A stretch of 64,000 nucleotides of DNA from Primula veris. Taxonomy: Eukaryota > Streptophyta > Magnoliopsida > Ericales > Primulaceae. Below the pieces are notes generated by a model, which had not been told where the DNA came from, did not search any database, and saw only the letters and a program-made list of their open reading frames with translations. The translations under genes were made by a program, and so were the position numbers. The stretch covers positions 9,741,501 through 9,805,500 of the forward strand of contig OY821741.1 of assembly GCA_963682055.1 (NCBI GenBank), written 5' to 3'. How positions within the stretch are numbered: position 1 is the stretch's first letter; every line of letters starts with the position of its first letter. Positions 34,748 to 47,083 of this stretch are shown piece after piece.

Positions 34748-35941
34748 TTAGCTCCCTTCAATAAAAGTGAAATTTTCTCCTTTTATCCGCAAGTTAGCCA
34801 AACATTCAGCAATACTATTTTGTTCTCGGTAGATATGCATAATATCATTTACTAGCAAATCATTTAGCATAATAATATCATCCCATATTCCAGCAAGTCC
34901 AATATGAAGAACGACATTCTTTTTTATTATGTTTATTAATAGCAATGCATCATATTCAACCTTTATGTTATTTAGCCCCAACTGATAGCATAATTGCAGT
35001 CCAACTAGAAGAGCTTTGACTTCCACAAAGAGACAAGAAAGCTCATTAGCCTCAAAAGCCTATGCAAATACGCATTTTTCGGAATCATTTCTTAAACCTC
35101 CTCCTATACCTCCTTTCAGACAAGGTTTAAAAGCCCCATCAATATTAAGTTTCAATCTTCCTTTAGATGGGGCTAGCCAATCCACAAAAATGACTCTTTT
35201 CATCTTGCAATGTTTAATATCAATTTCAAACTTATCTAAACTCAGATTATCAAAACTCAGAAACTTAGACTTGGGACCCACACACATATTAATCTCTTTT
35301 AACCACATCTCAAAACACATATTAATCTCTTTTAAGCACATCTCAACCTTCTTAATTATTTTTTCTTTGCTCATATCTTCATTATTATGCTTAAACTTCA
35401 CTTTCATTATCCAGATTTGCCAAACAATTAGACATGGGACAACGCTGGCTAGCATTTGCAGTTGATTTCTTCCTTTAAAGAGATTACTCCACTTTTTCAT
35501 AAATACTCTCCAGCCCAAACTCTTCTCGTATTTTACACCAAAAATATTTGAATAGTAGACCCAAATATTTGCAGCAATTTCACTTTCCCATATTAGGTGA
35601 TCAATAGAATTTACAATATGTTTTGTACAATAGCTGTATTTAGAAGATAGAACAACACCAAATTTCTTCACATCTTCGTCCAACTTCACTGCATTTTTCC
35701 AAATCTTCCAACAGAAAAGAGAGAATTTGTATGGTAAAATGTTCTGCCAAATCAAATCATAAGGCTCCCACTTAGGACCTCTATTTCTTAGTTCATGATA
35801 ATCAACTTTTGTAGTAAATTTGCCATTGGTAGACCGCAACCGATATCTAACATCATCCTCTTTACTAAGATTCGGGCATTGCTTTAATAACACTCTCTTC
35901 AGACTTTCATCTTCAGCGTCACCAATATTTTCTAAGTCCAA
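34748..35941 (-). pseudogene. LINE RT zinc-binding and RNase H domains
   Basis: The minus strand is open for 293 codons (35941-35060) with the zf-RVT layout (IWQNILPYKFSLFCWKIWKN, then DHLIWESEIAANIWVYYSN), then RNase H starting KGRLKLNIDGAFKPCLKGG (catalytic Asp in NIDG). An in-frame TAG just after 35060 interrupts it, and the same frame continues in 35026-34748 with EVKALLVGLQLCYQLGLNNI and HIYREQNSIAECLANL, the end of the RNase H fold. The zinc-binding Cys set is incomplete. The product would be a truncated ORF2 tail. Confidence 0.88.
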
Positions 35942-35999
35942 CCTTCTTTAGAATGAGCTTGGTTAAGGAGAAGAGAATGATTATCATTCTGACAATTTA

Positions 36000-36900
36000 A
36001 ATACCATTATTGGACCAATTCTCGTACCAAAAGCCTACCGACCCCTCCTTAATCACCCAATTACTTTTCTTTACCAATAAAGAAATTTTTTTAGCTAAGC
36101 ATCTTCACATACTAGAGTTGGTAGCATGTATATTAGGGTTCTTGGTATGTTATAATAAAAGACATGATCTATTATTGGTTTTTAGTATTTATTTATTAAC
36201 AATGAATGATTTATTTGAGAATAATTTTGAACAATGTTGTACATATTATTTATATGTACATGTGTCTTTATTTTGTATATTAAGTGATTTGGTGTGTAAA
36301 GTGCGGCTTACACATGGAAGATCAAATCACTAGTTGTAACATAATATATTTTATCGTTCACAACTTTACATGGAGTGGACAATCATCGGTATAGTTGTAG
36401 CACAGACTTTTAGTAGATCTGTCTTGACTACAGGGAACGGTTGAGTTACAACTATTTGTGCTAGTATACTTAGAGTATATTGAACAGGACAAAATGATAT
36501 TATTTTATGATACTGACCGAAATATAATAATTATAGCTCAGGAATTATTATGATTACTTATATTCTTAATCTCTACATTATTTTCGATACACATATTTAT
36601 AATATATACTGCTTTGATTTGTAATGGGTGAGATTTGTTGTGGTCAACAAACTCGTACGTTGGGCAGTAATATTATTTATATGGTGTGTGTCTAGAATCG
36701 AATGAATTCACGTCCCTTAATAAATATTGATAATATCCACTCGAGAATCTTATAAGTTTTATTTGTGTCAAATCTACCAAGTGGTAAGGTCGAGAAAATA
36801 ATACTCCGAGAAAAATAATAGTCAGTAATCTAGCTCTGCCCGTGAGGTATTTCTGTATCGTTTTTATAAAATTCATATATACTATAATCAGGATCCAATG
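36000..36900. other. Unassigned block inside the LINE
   Basis: It lies between the RT thumb remnant and the RT zinc-binding region, where only tens of codons would be expected in a LINE, so it is probably a nested insertion. It is AT-rich, with a 107-codon plus-strand open frame (36010-36333) that I do not recognise. No clear termini were found. Confidence 0.4.
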
Positions 36901-36919
36901 ACAGTTTTCCGCTGCAAAA

Positions 36920-37330
36920 TAAAATGTGTTTTTAACAAGGGTCTCACCAATTAGAATTATTCAGAAAATATTTTTGACACATAAAAGTTGTCCACAAAGA
37001 ATCAACACTCAGTAGCCTCCAAGCAAGCTTAGCATGTAGTGCTTGTTGTATTTCAAAGAGATTTCTCACTCCAATACCCCCTCCTCTACAGGTTTAGCCA
37101 TGTTTTTCCAAAACGACTAATGGTGGTTTAGTTTCCCATTATTACTTCCCAAGAAAAAGTCAGAGAAAAATTTGTGAATTTTATCAATCACAATTTTAGG
37201 TGGGTTCATGACTTAGAGTAAATGAATTGGCATTGAATTAAGAACATGCTTAATAAGTATTAATTTGCTTCCATTATTGAGAAAGTTTCCTTTCCAATTG
37301 ACTATTTTTTTCTGGATTTTTACTATCATA
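36920..37330 (-). pseudogene. LINE reverse transcriptase thumb remnant
   Basis: The minus strand reads KIQKKIVNWKGNFLNNGSKL, then LIKHVLNSMPIHLL, then NPPKIVIDKIHKFFSDFFLG. This is the usual KI..W....LS..GR..LI..VL...P.Y......P..V...I......FLWG pattern of plant L1 RT. Stops follow (for example near 37190). Confidence 0.8.
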
Positions 37331-38721
37331 TCATCAAACATTCACACAGTAATTATTTCAATATGCAGAGGCACTCACAAATAAATGGTCGAAAATTTAT
37401 TTTCTTCAAAGCATGTGTAAGGCTTGATAATAAGTGGTCTAAGTTTATTGTTATATGAGTTTGGCTGTTACACCATGCATACTATCACAGCTTGTTGGAA
37501 CATATTAGTTATCCATACTGAATGTTAATTAATTGTTTTTACCATCTAATAATTCGATGTATTTTGATTTCTAGGTTAATCCCCTCCTTTATCATGACCA
37601 CCAAACAAGATTGTTCATATACTGGACCGTAGGTTTCATGGAAGACTTCATTTATTTTTATCTATGGATAATTAGCTATGCAAATGAGCGGAGCCCAACT
37701 ATATTTAAGTTCGGTTCCTTTACTAAATGAGTACTAAAATTTAGTTCAAACACGGCTGGTTGATAACGAGTCCGAGTCCGAGTCAAGCCGATCTTCGCAG
37801 TCTCTTTTAAAAAGCATGAGTTTTAGGCTCATCGAATATTTTCTCTTGCTCGGGAAAATATTTTTATTTAGCAAAGACACACTAAGGAAAGAGAAGTTAT
37901 AGTATTTTGTAGGCAGGTGAGTGATGAGGAAAACAAATTGTCATAATTTTGTCTCGATATACTTGAAATTGGATTGAAATGTCAATCTTAAATCACCGTA
38001 CCAAGTACAAGTCGATCATTAAATTAATTCTAACATGATTATAAAGTACTATTACACTCGATAGCATTTTTACAAAAAATGAGCCTTCAAACAATATAAT
38101 ATTCTATAACTTATTTTTTTCAGTCCGATAACTACAACAGGACTGGTTGCTATAATATGGTTTAATCAGGTTTTGTGGAAATAACTAACGAGTTAGCCCT
38201 TGGAGCTGCACTAGAACCTATTTCTGTCCTCAACGGCAATATGTCACATCTTGCGCTCAAGATTTCAAGGGTACGCAATGTTCTATATTCTATTCGGCTT
38301 AAATTCTTTTATTTCAAGAGAACTGTTAATTTCAATTTTTTACAAACAGACTAGAGAAGGAGATAGGTACCTTGAAGTGAGGGATGAAATACTGGGATAT
38401 TTTCCTCGTACGCGCTTTACAAGGTTGGGTGATGGTGGTGAGCAGGTAGAGTTTGGTGGTGAGATTGTAAATGTTAGACTAGGAAACCGCCACACCAGCA
38501 CCGAAATGAGAAGCGAAAAATTCTAAGGCGAAGGGTTTGGGAGGTCAAGTTACATAAGTAATATTGAGGTATATGATAAAAATGTCGAATGGGTTGAGCG
38601 AAAACTTCAAGATTATGTTATAAGCCCAGCATGTTATGATTTAATTTTTAGACCACCAAGTACACACTTTGGATCACATTTTTTTTGTGGAGATCCTGGA
38701 TTACATGTGTATTGTCCATAA

Positions 38722-38944
38722 TTGCAAAAAGTGTACATTGTTTAAAGAGCTGGGAATTGGATTGTTTAAAAATTAAATGGAGAAATGGTTAAGCTTAAGG
38801 ACTTGTTTTTAACAAAATGGAGTTCTCTGGTTAATTAATAAGAATAAAAAATATGGTAGTAAACTGGTAATGAAAAATCATCATATAAATATGAGCTATT
38901 CCTTACCATCTTTTTCGGATGCTATAAATGAATATAACGAGTAA
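38722..38944 (+). other. 3' flank of pseudogene B
   Basis: Same as the gene A 3' flank (30594-30810), with many small differences. It is interrupted by the solo LTR and continues at 40795. Confidence 0.5.
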
Positions 38945-40789
38945 TGTAACATCCCGTATTTTTATAAATGGTTTTATTTATGATTTAATTTATCCAAAAA
39001 CGTTTTATACAAAATTTTACCAAAAATCGGTCACTCGACTAATTTTTAGCCAAAAACCGAAAAACTTTATTTTAAAAACCTGTTACTAATTTTACTAATA
39101 AAAATGACCCAATAAATTTGTTTATAAAAATTTGTTATTTTTGAGTAGTAAAACTATATTTTTGGATTAAGAGTTGGCTTTTAAAATTTTGGAGACCAAA
39201 TAGTTCGCTTCCACAAACTATTTAAAAACAGTTTTTCTAAACCTCAAATCAGCCCACTTTTAATTCATTAAACCAAAAACCAGCCAAATACAAGAGAGAA
39301 AAGAGAGAAAAAGAAGAAGAAGAAGAAGAGGAAACCACTATTAGCGGGTTCTTACCGGAAGCACATCATCTACGCTATAAGGTAACGGGGGTTATCCATT
39401 GCGACTAAACGAGTGTGTATGTTAGTATTAAGTTTTACATTTATTATAAATTGGGGGGTTTTGCCTTTTATATTAATTATGTTCTTAAATTGTTAATTGG
39501 GTTTAGTTGTTATATCTTTAATTCCATTATTTGAAATGTAGAAGTTGAGGCGTTTGACATATTAATTTCGGATTAATGAAATTATGAATGAGTTTGCATG
39601 TTTTACGAGTCGATTATGAGTTATTATGGTTGTTGATAGAATTGGGTAAAGTATTGTTGAATAAAGATGAGTTTTATATCGCACATACAATGTGCTTGTT
39701 AAAATGCCTGAATGGAATTTTATGTTGTTAGAGTTGGTTGGCTAGTTGTGAATCTAGTATCTATGCTTATGTTCTTAGTTGAATTGCGTCAAAGTGACGT
39801 ATAAGATTGTGTTATTTGCGTAGATTTATATTATTGGCCGAGGCCGTATGAGAATGTGATATTTGCGTGGATTTATATTATTGGCCGAGGCCTTGTGATT
39901 TAGCTGTGGTGGCAATGGTCTCTGTCTCTCCCTAATTCCGGAGACAGAAGACGGCCGAGAGGATAGGGAATGACTCGTCTTACGGACTGGGGCGAGTGGC
40001 GTGAGAGGTCCCAGTGTGCACTATATTTATTTTATTGTTAACTATGGTCTATGTCTCTCACTAATTCTGGGGACATAAGACGGCCGAATGGATAGGGAAT
40101 GACTCGTCTTACGGACTGGGACGAGTGGCGTGAGAGGTCCAAGTGCGCACTATAAATCTACTTTTATGTTAGCAATGGTCTATGTCTCTCCCTAATTCCG
40201 GGGACATAAGACGGCCGAAGGTATAGGGAATGACCTACCTTACGGACTGGGGTAGGTAGCGTAAGAGATCCATGTATGCTTTAGATGTGTGTTGAAGTTA
40301 TTTAATTTATCTTGTTGTACGACGTTATTTTATTTCTTTTTATTTGTTGCTACCATAGTTGTTATTGTGAGTCTTGCATTTATGAGATAGAGTGACGGTA
40401 TTTTGTGGTGCCGTCCCGTCTATGTATGTGCGTAGAACTCACCGTTACAATTTTGTCTTTCAGGTACAACTTAGGTTGAGACTTTTGGATAGGAGCTATT
40501 GCAATGCATCACATGGGTTCGGGGCTTTTGCTTTCTTTTTATTTTAGACCAATTTTGAGCTTGTAGTCTACGGGTAAATTACATTTGTTCATTTCTTTTT
40601 ATATAATTTTGTTAAAACCATTTGTCTTGTAGCCGCGTTTGGCAAACTTTTATATTTAATTGTTTAATTGTTCCTTTGTTCGCAAGTGTTTTCCTTAAAA
40701 AATTTAATTTTGTACCAACAAGTTTCATTTTTTATTTTTTTTAAAAGGTCACGCCTTGATTTCTGTTTTTTGGATTTTGGGACGTGACA
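38945..40789 (+). mobile_element. Solo LTR of a Ty3/gypsy element
   Basis: Starts tgtaacatcccgtattttta, ends gggacgtgaca, and is flanked by the perfect 5-bp duplication agtaa (38940-38944 and 40790-40794). It is 1845 bp and has no gag or pol. The TGTAACATCCCG start is common in plant Tekay-like gypsy LTRs. The sequence on both sides joins smoothly into the neprosin 3' flank, so this is an insertion reduced by LTR-LTR recombination. It contains three tandem sub-repeats (39910-40275). Confidence 0.9.
39910..40275. repeat. Triple sub-repeat inside the solo LTR
   Basis: A unit of about 120 bp with 'gtctctccctaattccgg', 'gacggccga', 'gatagggaatgactcgtctt' and 'acggactgggacgagt', at about 39918, 40042 and 40166. 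The third copy is the most diverged (gacctacctt for gactcgtctt). Confidence 0.9.
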
Positions 40790-40957
40790 AGTAAGGACTG
40801 ATTAAAATCTTTTCGATAATTACAAGAAAGTGATGCTCTTTACTTATTCGATATTTACAAGAAGCAGTCATTTGAAGTTAATTCTAGTTAAGATACTAAT
40901 ATAATTTGCAAAATCAGCAATTAATACACTATATTATTACATTTTCTCACGAGTTTA

Positions 40958-41145
40958 TGCACTTAGTGTACCAAATCCGAACACAAATGAGTTTATTAAG
41001 CTAGGAGTGCTACTATCCAACAAGGGTGGCAGAGTGAGATGTCATCGTTGGTTCAGAGGATCCATTAAGTAATTATGAAAGCTATACAGATTTTTTGTCC
41101 ATGAAAAGACTACAAATTAAAACAAAGATTAATTAGTGGGATACT
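40958..41145 (+). pseudogene. Copy of the unrecognised terminal exon (decayed)
   Basis: 'gcacttagtgtaccaaatcc' to 'gattagtgggatactatg' match 42431-42618 with several indels. A block (41010-41075) matching 'caacaagggtggcagagtga' and 'gatccattaagtaat' retains the middle that the 30975 copy has lost. Confidence 0.6.
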
Positions 41146-41505
41146 ATGTTTTAATATCAAGCATACCAGACTTCCGAATTCCGATCATAAGTATTAAGGC
41201 GGACACTGTATTTTCTCTGACCTAGTATCATAGCACAAAGTTGATTTTCGCCAATCAAAAGTTAAGAAGACAGTAGAGTTAAATTTTAGTTCTGTTGATT
41301 GCTTCTCAATAAGCTTAGATGTTCAGTGTTCCTATGTCCTGATTATGCTGTTAGCTATGCCTCTTTTCAGTTTTGTTGCCTTGTTTCTTGAAACTTTCTG
41401 ACTGTCGAAGATAGAGGATTGATAGAGGATGTATGTGTGGTTTAAGACCGACCACTGTCGAAGTAAAACCTATCATTGTATTGCTTTTCTGGACAAAGTC
41501 AAGAT
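41146..41505 (+). promoter_or_regulatory. Upstream region of a lost neprosin gene
   Basis: Aligns with 31081-31765 of unit B without the 307-bp MITE. It ends at 'caaagtcaagatt' (41505), where unit B continues into its promoter. Confidence 0.55.
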
Positions 41506-41690
41506 TATCTCGGAATTGCAGATAATAGGAAAATGGGTACAGTTGTTAAAGAGCTGGAATCCTACCTAATATGGGATGGTTTGATAATTGAATGGAAATT
41601 TTAGTAAAGACTTGTTTTTAACCAAAAAAGTTCTCGGTTAATTAATAAGTATAATAAATATAGTACAGATAAAAATATCTTATAAATATG
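41506..41690 (+). pseudogene. Scar of a deleted neprosin gene (3' flank fused to distal promoter)
   Basis: Directly after the distal promoter sequence, 41523 onward matches the 3' end and 3' flank of gene A from its stop codon: 'gataataggaaaatgggtac' against 'gataattgtaaaaagggtac' at 30589, then 'gttaaagagctgg' and 'ggttaattaataag'. The whole gene, from promoter to stop, is missing. Confidence 0.7.
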
Positions 41691-42403
41691 CATAATTCCA
41701 TGATCATCGTTTACAGAATGTCAGAAACTATAAACGAAGAAAAATGACTAAATAAAATCTTTTCTGGTTCTTTTACTCAGTAAAAAATGATGCTCTTTAT
41801 TTAAAACTTAGAAAATGATACTTTCTTCTTTTTCGGAAGTTAAGAAATATTATTAAAACCAAATAGAAAAAATAAACCTACTAGCACAAATCAATATTTC
41901 AAGGAAAAATTGTTTAAAGAAATAGAAACTTAATTTATAGTAGCTAAATGCACTCAGGGTGAAGACATCCAAAAATTAAATGGCCGGATTGATCAAAGAA
42001 TCCTCTCCAAATCTCCAAAAACTTTTTGTAGACTTCAAAATCCTCTCCAAATCATTTTGGGTCTTTTTTGAATCACCATAATCTCATCAGGGTTTCAGCT
42101 TTGGTTTCTGATGAGAATGCCCAGCTCAGGTCTCAAAATGGATAAAAGAACGTAATCAATAGTTTGGTTAGTAAGCGAAGTAAAAAATTCGACCCATCAC
42201 ATACACTTAAAGCATGTAATGAATAATTCCAATATGATTTTAATGTAATCACCAAATTTTTAATCAATAAAGATATCATCCATCTAGCAGAGCCTACCTC
42301 CATAAACAGAAGTTATAATGGTAGAAGAAGGAATCTACAAGAAGCAGTCATTTAAAACTAATTCTAGTAGAATTTGTGAAAATCAAATCAGCAATTAATA
42401 CAC
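41691..42403. other. No recognisable gene
   Basis: Intergenic, AT-rich. The first part continues the neprosin 3' flank. 41980-42075 has a short repeat around 'atcctctccaaatc'. Nothing else was seen. Confidence 0.4.
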
Positions 42404-42412
42404 TATATTGTT

Positions 42413-42611
42413 ACATTTTCCAGAGTATATGCACTTAGTGTACCAAATCCTTGCACAATTTCCACAACCCAAGAAGGGTGACACAGTGAGATACCATTGT
42501 TGGTCGGAAGATCTTGATGAGTGCATTGGTATGACTTGTCACGAAGATCCATTAAGTAATGCAAGCTATATAGATTTTTGTCGAAGAAAAGAGTACAAAA
42601 ACAAAGATTAG
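42413..42611 (+). pseudogene. Best preserved copy of the unrecognised terminal exon
   Basis: A plausible 3' splice site (tacattttccag, ending at 42422) is followed by an open frame to a TAG at about 42609. The peptide of about 62 residues begins EYMHLVYQILAQ and includes KKGDTVRYHCWSEDLDEC, MTCHEDPLSNASY and IDFCRRKEYKNKD. It has four Cys and two His. I do not recognise the family. It is not neprosin. No upstream exon was found, and the three other copies in this window are broken, so it is more likely a relic carried along with each repeat unit than a live gene. Confidence 0.5.
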
Positions 42612-42928
42612 TGGGATATTTGAGAGGACAAGAACTGAGTATTAAGGCTGACGCTGTAGATGGCATTTTCTTCAAGATGTTTTTGCAGAGCACAATGTTA
42701 TATTTTATTGAGAATATTATTAAGTAGATTTTAGAGCATATTAGAATTGTATAATTTACTATTTGTGTAGTTTGACAACTTTTGTGTAGTTAAATGTTTC
42801 TAAGTTTGCAAAAAAAAAAGAAGAAGAGTATGAAGTCTAATTTTTTTATTTGCTGATATATCGTCTTTGACATAGTAAATGTATTATTTTCTTTAGTCTT
42901 TATTCTTTTGACGTTAGATTAACGAAAC
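42612..42928. other. Intergenic flank left of the large copia element
   Basis: 42620-42705 matches 118-205 at the start of the window (unit 0). The rest is AT-rich with a poly-A run (42812). It ends with the target duplication gaaac (42924-42928). Confidence 0.5.
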
Positions 42929-43991
42929 TGAAATTCCTATCCGCTGTTCTAGTTGCAGTAATGCAGTTAGGTTTCAAGTACAGTTGCAACTGAGGTTGGA
43001 ACCTAAGTATAATGATGGACAGAAATGAAATTATTAAATATACTTGAATTAAATCACGCACACATTTAACAACGGAGTTCACCCAAGTAGGCTACGTTTC
43101 CGGGGCACTCACCCAGATTAATGATATTATACTGGCTTATAATATAAAATTCAAGTATTAATGAAAAACTCTCAGACTCACTCTATGTTTTTCTGCCTAT
43201 CTCTATATTTCTCCTACCTTATAACTATAACTCAAAAAATCAATGGAATCCCATCATTGTTTTTCGTTTTAAAAGCTTGTTGTGTGTTCTCTCAAAATTG
43301 AGTTTTTTTATAATTTAGAACACACATTTTTTCCAAACAATGTTATTAACTATTTAAAGAGTAAAAACAATCTTCTAATCTTCAAGAATTTCTTGATTGA
43401 TTTAGACTCTTCTAATTGATCTCAATCTTTCCATATTTGCATGAGATAATGCTGTAATTGGAGTTACTATTTTCTTAAACATGTAACATATAAAACAATA
43501 TCTTTTAGAGATAAAGTCTTAATATAATTCGAAATCATAACTCCATATAACATACAACCTAATTGGATCATAACTGATTTTGTAAGCAGATAGATTGAAT
43601 ATCGTGATAAAGATTTTACATAATAATAGAGATTTAGTATCCACAATAAACAGAATAATATCTTCTAAACTAATCTCCATATATCTTTTAAACAACTTCC
43701 ATTCTTTATCACCTTAATATTCTCAATATATATAAACTGAATCTTTTTAAACAGATGAGAATATTTCCTGCATACTTTAATTCACATAAAAGACTTTAAA
43801 GATTGAGTAATGTAGTTAGACAGAATTAGACAGAATCTTGCGTATTGGCAGGTTGGAACTGTAGTTGCAACTGAGGTTGCAACCTCATATGTAAACATAA
43901 AACTGTCTTAATTCTTAACATTCAACTTAGATTATTTTGTTCAAACCAATTGATAACAAAGAGTTACTAGGCCAGAAATAAGGTCCTAACA
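42929..43991 (-). repeat. 3' LTR of the large copia element
   Basis: The minus strand begins TGTTAGGACC and ends GAATTTCA. It pairs with 50349-51461 and is preceded on the plus strand by the target duplication gaaac. Confidence 0.9.
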
Positions 43992-44006
43992 ATCTCCCCC
44001 TTTGTC
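43992..44006 (-). other. Polypurine tract
   Basis: The minus strand reads GACAAAGGGGGAGAT directly before the 3' LTR. Sireviruses have a conserved AAAGGGGGAGA tract here. Confidence 0.85.
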
Positions 44007-44389
44007 ATTGAATTTGACAAATAATTTGAGTTTATACAAACAGCTCCACCTGCAAATTATGTTAGCACATACAGTCTCCCCTGTATTAAAATTATAGAAC
44101 ATTGCAAGTGGTTTGAGTTAAACATTTAATCTCACCATGTATGTTAGAATTGCAGACAATATATATCTCAAATAAGCATTCATTCATCAATTTCACCAAG
44201 AACAAAACTTATTCAAACATTAAGAAACAATATTTCAGAAATAAGTTGCAAACAAAACACAAGGCCAAAAAGAATGGCACATAATAGTTTTAACACAGAA
44301 TTTGCAGAAATTGAAATAAACCACATAACATAAACTCTTCAAATTTCTCCCCATATTTGTCATATCCAAGACAAACTAGTTATTGTTAC

Positions 44390-45690
44390 TTGACACAACA
44401 ATGTCTAGGGGCTCTTGAGGAAATAGATTCATCTCTTACCACATCATCATCTTCACTGCTTAAGGCGTATCCAATGTCACTGTCATTGTCACTGTCATTG
44501 TCACTTTCCTTGAGGTTTCTGAGCAGCTTATTGAGGTCATAGTCGTGGGTGTCTAACTCAACCATTTTCTCTTGATTTGCAGCTAGTTGTTAAAGCAGAT
44601 ACCTTCTAATACCCTTCTCCTTAGAAGCAGTATTAGTAGGCTCTTTTTCTTTTCCCTTTTCACCAGTAATGTCATTAATATGACCTTACTTTAGAAGTTT
44701 AGCATAAATAGAAAGTAGAAGAGCATTTTGTGGAATTTTCAAATGATTGCAGTAAGGAATTTATCAAAGAAGGGGGTACTAAATCCACTTGTGACAGAAG
44801 AATACCAGAGATTAAGCAGGGAAAAGGTAGCAAGACAGTGCTAGCTTTGACATCAGAAAATTCTCTTATCAGACTGAACACATGCTTACCAAATTCTATG
44901 GGAATTTTAGACATAATCCTATAAATGAACACAACCATTTCTTTGGTAAGCTTAGAGGGTTGCTTGGTTGGAGTCCAATTAAACTTAGAGATTTTGTGCA
45001 AAATAGCTTCACTTAGAGTCAAAGCAGAGGTTTTAATGGAATTTCCATCAAACTGGTCATTTTTCCCTGTTATTGCCAAAGCTATAGAATGTATATCAAA
45101 ATCTAGATCATCCTCAGGTCTGTTAGGGGTACCTAAAAACTTATTAATCAACTCAGGGTTAAAATCAAGAGTTTGACCCCTCACAAACACTCTTCCATAA
45201 GCCATGTCACCCTCATCAAACACTCCTCCATGCAGATTAGCATAGAATTCCCTAACTAATTCAGGAAAATAAGATTCGGGAAAGCTAATAGTTCTATCAA
45301 GACCCACATATTTCAACAAATTTTCAACATGCAGTTGAATATTCCTATAACTAGCCAGATTTAGTTGTCTTTCAGAGTGTTTTTTCCTAATACTAAGTTC
45401 AGAAAACCTGTCTGACATTGTTGTGTTCCAGAACCTAGGATCAACTTCACTATTTAGAGTGACATAGACAAATTTAACAAAAATAGGGTCAGTCTGTGTA
45501 TCTCTACCAGGACGTTTCTTTACTCTACGCCTTTTAGGTTTGGGAAAATAGGGTTCACTTACCTTAACTTTAAAACCCCTATGATTTTTGGACCTATTCT
45601 AAAATCATCAAGAGTAGTGTCATCTTCATAGTTCAGATCAGGTTGATTTTGAGGAGAATTAGACATGGCTGGATCTGAGGTTACAACTGG
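44390..45690 (-). pseudogene. Extra ORF between pol and the 3' LTR (plant transposon-protein domain)
   Basis: The main open part is 239 codons (45418-44699), starting MSDRFSELSIRKKHSERQ. The segment FPESYFPELVREFYANLHGG with ARVFVRGQ-like and FLGTPNRPEDD wording resembles the 'putative plant transposon protein' domain (PF20167), known mostly from plant retrotransposons. The likely original start, MSNSPQNQPDL at about 45670, is joined through a frameshift near 45570 and a basic run (KPKRRRVKKRPGR, NLS-like, about 45500). After 44699 an acidic tail with repeated SDND (44580-44395) is cut off by stops. The position and sense orientation match the env-like ORF of Sireviruses, but I see no membrane segment. 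Function unknown. Confidence 0.65.
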
Positions 45691-46672
45691 ACTAGGAACA
45701 CGAGAGATTGAGTGTTTAGAAAAATAGAGTTTGTAATAAGAAATAGAGAGAGATAGCAATTCTGATTTGTGTTGGTTTAGTCTAGTAAAACATAAGCTTA
45801 AATAGCAATTAAGCCCAAATCTTTTAAATGATGAAAAGATGTACCCAAATCCCCTTTTTGAACCGATTTTCCCCAAAAATAGGCACATTCCTTTCAACAT
45901 ATACTCCAATTTTAAAAAAAAACACATCAAGATTTTGTATAAGATAAATACAGCAAAGAATAAAATATCTACATTCCAATTTAAAACAAATTTATCCGAT
46001 TTTTCTTATTTCTGAGTAATTGAAGAAATAAATGAAACTTGACTTGTTTCAAAAAAAAACACAATAATAGATATTATAGAATTTTGAACACAAGATACTA
46101 ACAATTAACTCAAGAATATATATTTCTCATAGAATATTCATTCAATAAAAATTAAGACTGAGAGCTTAAATTGAACAAATCTGTTTTTCCTCTAAAAAAA
46201 ATTGGCTTGATCATATCATCAAGGAAAGAGTATAAGGGATGTCAAAAACAATTCAAGACTTTGTCTTGACTTTATCATTTTAGTTCACTTAGGAAACCAG
46301 CATATGCTAACTTTGATCATAAGCAATATGACTTTCTTTTTAAGGTTATTGATTTTTCTGTTTTCCAAACAATGTTGCAACTGTGTTTGCAACTGAATAT
46401 AAAATATGCACTTTGTTATTGCAACTCTATTACCAGAGAGGTTTTAGGACAAGTTATCCCACATCTAATTTTGAGACATCAACCAACGGATTTTTCAAGA
46501 CAAAAACATCATAACTCAATCAAGACTTATCTTAGACACAAAATGTATTGATGTTTCTCACAGAAAAGCATATATAGCAAGAGTATTTAATTAAATCTAT
46601 AGTGACATACCCCAATATCACTTCTTAAGGTTTCAAACTTATTTGTATCAAGGGGTTTTGTGAAAATATCTG

Positions 46673-47059
46673 CTAACTATCTTTCAGTTGAACATGTTCT
46701 AAAATTAAGTTCTTTTCTTCAACCGATTCTCTAATAAAGTGGTGCCTCAGATCAATGTGTTTAGTTCTGGAATGTTGTACTTGATTCTTTTCTAAATCTA
46801 TAGCACTTTTGTTATCAAAAAACAGAGTTAACAATTCTTGTTTAACATTATAATAAGATAACGTTTGTTTCATCCATATAAGTTGAGTGCATCCACTACC
46901 AGCTGCAATGTACTTAGCCTCAGCAGTTGACAAAAAAATACAATTTTGTTTTTTACTAAACCATGACACAAGTTTATTTCCCAAATAAAAACAACCACCA
47001 GAAGTACTCTTTCTATCATCTATATTATCAGCCCAGTCTGTATCACAGTACCCAACCAA
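46673..47059 (-). pseudogene. Copia RNase H domain (large element)
   Basis: 128 open codons after an in-frame stop at about 47084. GYCDTDWADNIDDRKSTSGG begins the fold, STAEAKYIAAGSGC is the usual STAEAEYIAA region with Lys for one Glu, and FFDNKSAIDLEKN and KHIDLRHHFIRE follow. A stop then precedes LADIFTKPLD, the normal pol C-terminus (about 46640). Confidence 0.85.
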
Positions 47060-47083
47060 ATAGTGATTGGTGTCTTTAGAATA

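Noticed and set aside
36010..36333. 107-codon plus-strand frame inside the LINE
   Set aside because: Hydrophobic AT-rich translation with no known family; probably chance within a nested insertion. Kept only as part of an unassigned block.
42413..42611. The terminal exon as an extra neprosin exon
   Set aside because: A and C already end with complete, family-typical C-termini and stops, and the peptide does not resemble neprosin. An alternative 3' exon remains open but unproven.
44730..45176. Plus-strand open frames opposite the extra ORF of the large copia element
   Set aside because: Shadows of a sense ORF that has clear family resemblance on the minus strand.
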